This document shows, in pieces, positions 25,701 to 30,064 of a stretch of DNA of 30,064 nucleotides. Position numbers and translations under genes: made by a program. The first letter of the stretch is position 1. Every line of letters begins with the position of its first letter. The stretch comes from an uncultured Clostridium sp. Its GTDB lineage: Bacteria > Bacillota > Clostridia > TANB77 > CAG-508. The stretch spans positions 1 to 30,064 of the forward strand of contig CATYUF010000021.1 of NCBI GenBank assembly GCA_958413095.1. The letters are read 5' to 3'. Under the pieces are notes generated by a model that did not search any database, had not been told where the DNA came from, and saw only the letters and a list, made by a program, of their open reading frames with translations.

Positions 25701-25917
25701 ATCCTTTATTTTTTTCATGTTTTATATATTTTATTCTATTATCTATTTTTTGATATTTATTAGCAATTTCTTCACAATTTCCTTGAGAACAGTCATTTAC
25801 TATTATAACTTCAATATTTTTATATGTTTGTTCTAGTAATCTATCTAGACATTTTTCCATATATTTTTCTGCATTGTATACTGGTACAATTATAGATAAC
25901 TTTTTGTTTTCTTTCAT
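22777..25917 (-). CDS. Large bifunctional protein A: GT2 glycosyltransferase fused to a HAD-like (COG5610-type) domain
   Basis: A 1046-residue soluble protein. Residues 1-230 form an intact GT-A fold: SIIVPVYNAEKYM, VNDCS, DSDD (93-96) and a catalytic-site-like TEDF (193-196). After a helical linker a HAD phosphatase-like domain (about 338-545) has all motifs: FDIFDTL (D345, D348), FTSD (461-464), KLTK (494-497) and GDN...D (G521, D522, D527). The C-terminal half contains conserved ARDGY (641-645), YLYVSRKAL and FDIGYSARPEM, a region known only from COG5610-type proteins as far as I recall. A basic tail ends the protein. I place the start at ATG 25917, since AAAGGTGA is 8 nt before it; an in-frame GTG at 25929 lies inside that site. 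It overlaps the ABC ATPase start by one base, implying polymer assembly before export. Confidence 0.85.
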   Translation of the reverse strand: MKENKKLSIIVPVYNAEKYMEKCLDRLLEQTYKNIEVIIVNDCSQGNCEEIANKYQKIDNRIKYIKHEKNKGLFQARITGSSIATGEYIAFLDSDDYVSIDYYRTLMNNIIENDSDIAMGNMVLEYDNGRKEEYNLFNTKKLNLQGEECLEEYFEQEGLSFDWHIIWNKIYKMEIWKKALKHYAKITTHLLMTEDFAFSTVLFYYARKLTNVQTDCVYYCKHETTSTSVKDLTFKKFNKNITDITTSFNFIENFLKEEKIYDKYKYKFNKWKCLYANQQKSYVEMSEMSKEEKKEANTLIEKFYPNAEKIYNSEYIYSVVTKWDTRLEKLKLAICDEKLKYISFDIFDTLIKRPFFIPKDLFILLNKYFREYTNKESGMDFSKIRVYCEQLARERIETETCQEITLNEIYDTIETEYGIQKEILEKLKNKEKEYEIRFCERRNIGYELYTLALAKGKKVIFTSDMYLQKDVIEKILIKNGYTENEKLYLSSEVKLTKARGDLYKYVLEDLKISNEEMLHMGDNYQSDVETPSKLKIKAMHLPKATDVALQSNCFTKMFTQSMPFWRDNATSMNFIGIRTMLGMIANKYFDNPFRAFNEYSDFNADPYIIGYYILGMYTFGIAKWLLEETENKNYTNLVFMARDGYLPMEAYRVMKHLYKNVPQEKYLYVSRKALVPITIMSKLDFYKLPECINVTNHTPKDILKYLKSCINENVNAEEILKQNKIDADKKLENINNFNKFIKVVVDNLYDEEKSKKNLAYLKSYFDKFYEGNSATFDIGYSARPEMFLSNLCQKPIDTFFLNINMDEAFRHSDMSNFKLKTFFDGKPSATGFAYESMLSALAPSCIGYEIKENSVEPLFEKYNKTYQEEFIISIMQNAAIEFVKDITEIFGEEIKELYYERYYISLPIMSYINSSKEIDKSIFNAIYFEDDVRLKEPVKMTTEWNKELGYKNQRTMEELIYGGGSRGVDNYGYLDYNRYPDLEHHSKPVRFVYYMLFDRPTFKRRMRESLKNHKIIFKIGKGIYSCGSKIKNVIYKGIHKIKGGQK

Positions 25918-25925
25918 TATATCAT

Positions 25926-25933
25926 TCACCTTT
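25926..25933 (-). promoter_or_regulatory. Ribosome binding site that sets the start of protein A
   Basis: AAAGGTGA on the minus strand, 8 nt before ATG 25917. The alternative in-frame GTG at 25929 is part of this site and has no Shine-Dalgarno sequence at a usable distance. The resulting N-terminus (MKENKKLSII) matches that of the paralogue (MKENKKISVI). Confidence 0.6.
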
Positions 25934-25983
25934 CTTGTTCTCCCCTATATTATCTTTATTACTCATACTTGTCAAGTTTATAA

Positions 25984-28944
25984 TTACTTTTTTCTTCCTA
26001 GAAATTTGTCGAGATTATCTATATATTTCCACCTTTTACTGTTATATATTTGATTTATCTCCTCTTCTTTTTTCTTACAATTATCTAATAATTTCTTTTT
26101 TTCATTTTGAGCTAAATCTAATTTTTCTTTTAATTTTGATATTTCTTCTTTTAGATTTTTTGTATAGTTTATGTCAAATAATTCCTCTGTTCTCTTTTGA
26201 TTTTTCTCTTTCATTTCGGAATTCCACTCTTGTACTGCTGTTATTTTATTACCTAAGCCAACAGCATCTTCAAAATCTATTCCATAAAAAATCTCTTGGT
26301 CAAGTTTTTTAGCTGAATTTATATACATTTCATGAGGTAATGAAATATAATATCTTTGATAGTATAAATCTTCTAAATCACTTCCAAATATATTAACTAA
26401 ATCTTTAATAAATTCTAATGCTTTATTCTGCATTGAATCAAAAATAAATCTATTTTGATAATCATATTTTTCCTCTTCAAATACAGGTATAACATTTCCA
26501 TTTTCATCAAATTCATAGCCAATGCAAGAAGGGTCAGATGTTGACATCAAGCTTTCCCTTACTACACCTGTAATAGTTGGTCTATAATCAAAATATGAAT
26601 ATAATTTAAAGCCACCTATTTTTGAATGCTCATATGCTTCTTCATTACTTATATTCACAAAATATGTGTCTATTTGCTTTTTACATAGTTTTGATAAATA
26701 CATTTCTGGTTTTGCACTATAACCTATATCAAAAGCACAAGCTTTACCTTCAAATATTTTAGAAAAATATACTCCTAATTTTTTTGTTATTTCTGAATGT
26801 TTATTTTTATCATAAAATTTATCAATTATTAAATTCATATATCTATTAAATTCTGTTTTATTTTCAAATTTTTTATTCATGTCTATTTTAGCTTTATTAC
26901 ATTCTTCTTCTAAATTTTCTAAGTTAAATAATAAATTCTTTATATATTTTAATAATGTTTTAGGTGTATATTTATATATATCTATTAATTCTGATAATTT
27001 ATAAAAATCAAATTTGTTATTCAAAGTCACTGGTATTAATGCTCGCCTAGAAATATATAAATATTCTGTTTTTGGTGAATCTTTATATATTTTTTCTAAT
27101 ATTTGATAAGCTTTTAAAGTCCAGTATCCGTCTCTTGCAAAAAAGACTATTTTTTCATATCCTTCTTTTTTTGCATTTTGTAAAAGCCAATTTGCTATTC
27201 CAAACAAATGCATTCCTAAGGCATAATATCCAATTAAATTGCAATCTGCATTAAAATCTGTTTCATTATTAAAAGTTCTATAAGGATTATCAAAATATGA
27301 GTTTGCAACTAATGCAAGCATACACCTTATTCCTATAAAATTAAGACCGTTTGAGTTATTTTCCCACATAGGTAAATTTGTCTTAAATAAACTTCCCAAT
27401 GCATTTGTTATATTTTCATTACAAAATACATCTACTGCTTTTGGTAAAAATTGTGCATTTATTCCTGACTTTAATGCATTTTCATAATCAGAAAAGTAAT
27501 TATCACCTATATGAACTATTCTACTTGGCTCAATTTCCAAGTCTTTTGCCACATAATCATATAAATCTTTGTGAAACTTAGTTAGTCCAATTTCTGATGA
27601 TAAATAAATTTTTTCAACTTCATATCCGTTTTTATTTATCATTTCTTTTATTGTTTCAATTGGTAAATACATATCTGATGTGCAAATAACTTTTTTACCA
27701 AGATATTTCGCTAGCTCATATATTTCTTTTGCTACTTTTCTAGTTGTGCAAAATTTTATTTCTAGTTCTTGTTCTTTATTTTTCATTTTTTCTATAATAT
27801 CATTATCTACATTTATTACATTTTGAATTTCTTGATAAATTTCATCTAATGTTATCTCTTCTCTTTTATCTTTATTTTTTGCTAAGTTTTGTCTTGCTAC
27901 TTTTTCTGCTTCTACTCTTATTTTTGAGAAATCTATTCCTGTTTCTGTTTTATTTATTTCTCGAAAATATATATTTAAAAATGTAAATAAATCTATTGGA
28001 TTCCAAAATGGTCTCATTATTAATGTATCAAAAATATCAAAGCTTACAACTCGTGTTTTTTCATCTATTATCTCTTTTTTTAGTTTTTCTAAGTGATTAT
28101 TCCAAGCAGTTTTTGTTTTTGTCAATATATCTTTTTTTAATTCACTCTTTTCATTTAAGTATCTATCTTTCCAGTTTTCTATTGACTCTTCTATATTCTT
28201 TTCTTTTAAAAATTCTTCAATATATATAAAGTTTTTAGTTGTAATTTCTTTTAATTCTTCTTTTATTCCATTGCATTTAGTAAAGTTTCTAACACTTTCT
28301 GATATTTCTTCTTCAAAATTATAGAATAAAACTTCATTATTTACTATTCTTAATTTTTGGGCATAATAAAACATTACTGTAAAAAAGTAAAAATTTTGAA
28401 TCTCCTCTTCTTTTTTACATACTTCTTTTAAAGTTTCTTCAAATAATTCTCTTTTATATATTTTATTTCCATATATACTCCACAAAAATGACAATCCTGA
28501 TTGTTTTATATATTCTTTCAAAATATTTTGATTTTCTAAGTTTTTAAGTGAAGCTTCGCTTAAATTTAAATATGCTTTCCCGCCATCTGAATATTCTAGA
28601 ACTGCATTACTCATAACAATATCAGCATTCTCATCTTCTGCTAAGTTTATCATAGTTCTATAATAATCTATTGTCATATTATCTTCACTATTTAAAATTG
28701 ATATATATTCCCCATTTATTAATTTTAGATTTTCATTTATGGCTTTAAAAATATTGTTTTCAAACATAACAAATTTAGCAGTTTGATATTTTTCTGTTAT
28801 TGCACTTATTTCAGTTTGTTTTTCTTTATAAAAAACTACCGTTTCTATATCTTTTATATAGCTTTGTTTAAATATATTTTCTAAACATTTTCCTGTATTA
28901 TTATTTGCTATAATAATAACAGATATTTTTTTATTTTCTTTCAT
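25984..28944 (-). CDS. Large protein B: degenerate GT-A domain fused to a HAD-like (COG5610-type) domain, with a coiled-coil tail
   Basis: A 986-residue paralogue of the next gene. Its GT-A-like domain (1-220) keeps the frame (MKENKKISVIIIANNN, DYYRTMIN) but the nucleotide-binding VNDCS segment reads VVFYKEK, DSDD reads NSED (85-88), and the TEDF site reads QNFYF, so transferase activity is unlikely. The HAD domain is intact: FDIFDTL (D303, D306), CTSD (421-424), GLTK, and GDN...D (G480, D481, D486). ARDGY (603-607), YLYISRRAL and FDIGYSAKPEM recur in the C-terminal half. The last 65 residues form a coiled coil followed by YNSKRWKY and LDKFLGRKK, a tail style seen in capsule glycosyltransferases. 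AGGAGG overlaps the stop of the upstream GT2 gene, 9 nt away. Confidence 0.85.
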   Translation of the reverse strand: MKENKKISVIIIANNNTGKCLENIFKQSYIKDIETVVFYKEKQTEISAITEKYQTAKFVMFENNIFKAINENLKLINGEYISILNSEDNMTIDYYRTMINLAEDENADIVMSNAVLEYSDGGKAYLNLSEASLKNLENQNILKEYIKQSGLSFLWSIYGNKIYKRELFEETLKEVCKKEEEIQNFYFFTVMFYYAQKLRIVNNEVLFYNFEEEISESVRNFTKCNGIKEELKEITTKNFIYIEEFLKEKNIEESIENWKDRYLNEKSELKKDILTKTKTAWNNHLEKLKKEIIDEKTRVVSFDIFDTLIMRPFWNPIDLFTFLNIYFREINKTETGIDFSKIRVEAEKVARQNLAKNKDKREEITLDEIYQEIQNVINVDNDIIEKMKNKEQELEIKFCTTRKVAKEIYELAKYLGKKVICTSDMYLPIETIKEMINKNGYEVEKIYLSSEIGLTKFHKDLYDYVAKDLEIEPSRIVHIGDNYFSDYENALKSGINAQFLPKAVDVFCNENITNALGSLFKTNLPMWENNSNGLNFIGIRCMLALVANSYFDNPYRTFNNETDFNADCNLIGYYALGMHLFGIANWLLQNAKKEGYEKIVFFARDGYWTLKAYQILEKIYKDSPKTEYLYISRRALIPVTLNNKFDFYKLSELIDIYKYTPKTLLKYIKNLLFNLENLEEECNKAKIDMNKKFENKTEFNRYMNLIIDKFYDKNKHSEITKKLGVYFSKIFEGKACAFDIGYSAKPEMYLSKLCKKQIDTYFVNISNEEAYEHSKIGGFKLYSYFDYRPTITGVVRESLMSTSDPSCIGYEFDENGNVIPVFEEEKYDYQNRFIFDSMQNKALEFIKDLVNIFGSDLEDLYYQRYYISLPHEMYINSAKKLDQEIFYGIDFEDAVGLGNKITAVQEWNSEMKEKNQKRTEELFDINYTKNLKEEISKLKEKLDLAQNEKKKLLDNCKKKEEEINQIYNSKRWKYIDNLDKFLGRKK

Positions 28945-28953
28945 AAGTTCCTC

Positions 28954-29844
28954 CTATTTGAACCTTTTTTTAGTCATTATTCTTCCTGGTATATATAACA
29001 TGGTTATTAGAAATTTATTTAAAAATCCTTTTACTCCATTTAAAATTTTATTGCTATTTGTTAATGTTGAAAATAATATATAATGTTTTATTGCATATAT
29101 TCTCTTTGACCACAATACACCATTCATATTTCTTCCCAATATTTCTTGAAAATATTTATAATATCCTACTGGATTTTTTATAAATTGCTCATTTAGATTT
29201 TTAGTATACCCATTTTCTTGATATTCACAAATCATAATTGGAAAATTAAAACACATCATCTCATTATCATCATCCATTTCATAGTATAACCTTGCTTCTG
29301 TTATAAATCTTTCTCCATTTTCTAATTTGTGTTTATATTGTTTTCTAATTTTTGTTCTAAATAAAATTGCTTTTTCTCCTTTGTCATTTTCCTTGTAGTG
29401 TAAGTCAAATAGGGTTGTCCTTTGTTTAGTAAAGTTATTCCCTATATTTTCTCCATTTGTACTATGTTTTAAAAAACATAATCCATATATATTTTTTTCG
29501 TTAGCTGTTTCTTTTATTTTTTCTGACATTATTTTAAAGGCTTCATCTGAAAAATAATCATCTGAATCACAGTCTATCATATACTCTCCTGTTGCCTTTT
29601 CCACTAGATTGTTTATAGCTACCATTTTACCTTGATTTCTTTGCTTGTAATATTTTACTTGAATATGTGGTTCTTTCTCTTGGATAAAACTTTTTACTTT
29701 TTGTTCTGTCTGGTCTGTTGAACCATCATCCATTATTAGCCATTCTATTTCTACACCATACTTAGAATTTTTTACTAGACTTTTATATAGTCTCTCTAGT
29801 AATTTTTCTCTGTTATATGTAGGTGTTAGTACTGATATCTTCAT
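28954..29844 (-). CDS. GT2 family glycosyltransferase
   Basis: A 296-residue cytosolic family 2 transferase. SVLTPTYNREKLLERL opens the GT-A fold, MDDGSTDQT (38-46) binds the nucleotide, NQGKMVAIN is the next conserved loop, and DCDSDDYF (91-98) carries the metal-binding D-x-D. ENGERFITEARLYYEMD probably contains the catalytic acidic residue. The C-terminal part is basic and ends KKRFK, suggesting peripheral membrane contact. It is the first gene after the promoter at 30019-30047 and is followed after 9 nt by the two large fusion proteins, so it should add a sugar to the lipid-linked polymer exported by the ABC transporter. GGAG lies before the ATG. Donor and acceptor cannot be told. Confidence 0.92.
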   Translation of the reverse strand: MKISVLTPTYNREKLLERLYKSLVKNSKYGVEIEWLIMDDGSTDQTEQKVKSFIQEKEPHIQVKYYKQRNQGKMVAINNLVEKATGEYMIDCDSDDYFSDEAFKIMSEKIKETANEKNIYGLCFLKHSTNGENIGNNFTKQRTTLFDLHYKENDKGEKAILFRTKIRKQYKHKLENGERFITEARLYYEMDDDNEMMCFNFPIMICEYQENGYTKNLNEQFIKNPVGYYKYFQEILGRNMNGVLWSKRIYAIKHYILFSTLTNSNKILNGVKGFLNKFLITMLYIPGRIMTKKRFK

Positions 29845-30018
29845 TTTGGTCTCCTATTTGTTATATAAATTTGTTGTTTACTTGTAATTTATATTTTGGA
29901 TTTATTTTACATCTATCATTTATTTATTTTATAATTTATAGTTTTATTAATTTATTATTTTCTTTCACATTTTATTGTATATTTTATCTATTTATTTTTA
30001 TGCTCTATTTTTGTAATG

Positions 30019-30047
30019 ATTTTATCAATTTTTCTAGGATTAGTCAA
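30019..30047 (-). promoter_or_regulatory. Strong sigma-A promoter of the polysaccharide export operon
   Basis: On the minus strand TTGACT (30042-30047), 17-nt spacer, TAAAAT (30019-30024). The first ATG is at 29844, so the 5' leader is about 165 nt. That leader (29845-30010) is A/T-rich with no open frame and no stable hairpin that I can see. Confidence 0.65.
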
Positions 30048-30064
30048 GGTTTGCAATATGTTTT

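Noticed and set aside
1..30064. CRISPR arrays, tRNA or rRNA genes, insertion sequences, phage genes
   Set aside because: I looked for regularly spaced repeats, cloverleaf-like conserved segments and transposase or integrase motifs on both strands and saw none; the only long repeats are coding trefoil units.

Overview
The window reads as chromosomal DNA of a low-G+C, Gram-positive-type member of the Clostridia, probably an uncultured gut lineage. Supporting signs are the very A+T-rich sequence, strong AGGAGG-type ribosome binding sites, sigma-A-like promoters, a MSSKGITLIALVIT-type prepilin N-terminus at the left edge, a FemX-like enzyme, and a TagGH/Wzm-Wzt-like exporter. The lineage is inferred from protein style only. 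I see no tRNA, rRNA, CRISPR array, transposase or phage gene. Apart from one small repressor-like gene (327-542, + strand), every gene is on the minus strand, so gene order below follows transcription from right to left.

Region A (about 30047 to 18839) is a surface-polysaccharide operon. A strong promoter (30019-30047) leads into a GT2 glycosyltransferase, two very large tandem paralogues (about 990 and 1046 aa) that fuse a GT-A fold to a HAD-phosphatase-like, COG5610-type domain, an ABC ATPase and permease of the polysaccharide/teichoic-acid export type, a large polytopic GT-C-like membrane protein, and a GtrA-like flippase. A clear bidirectional hairpin terminator closes it. In the upstream paralogue the GT-A domain has lost the residues expected for catalysis while its HAD motifs remain intact.

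Region B (18789 to 9911) begins at a second strong promoter. It carries a DPM1-like GT2, a DUF2304 protein and a four-helix EamA/SMR protein, which together suggest synthesis and flipping of a polyprenyl-phosphate sugar. Two giant secreted proteins follow, separated by 13-14 nt gaps: five ricin-type beta-trefoils plus an M14 zinc carboxypeptidase, and six beta-trefoils plus a glucosaminidase and two SH3 domains. A terminator follows. The operon therefore links a lipid-carrier sugar module to lectin-bearing cell-wall hydrolases.

Region C (9888 to about 640) holds a small surface protein with one cadherin-like domain, an unrecognised membrane-anchored protein, PRPP synthetase (prs) and a GtrB-like GT2 ended by a terminator. 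A second unit contains a FemX-like peptidoglycan-bridge enzyme, an alanine-racemase-like protein, a DUF1189 membrane protein and FtsH. A hairpin terminator lies between ftsH and the convergent small gene.

Region D (1-640) holds the truncated prepilin-like gene and a divergent ribbon-helix-helix regulator. The two promoters face away from each other across a short segment with a 9-bp direct repeat that could be an operator. Overall the window is a cell-envelope locus: glycan assembly, export, wall remodelling and surface proteins.
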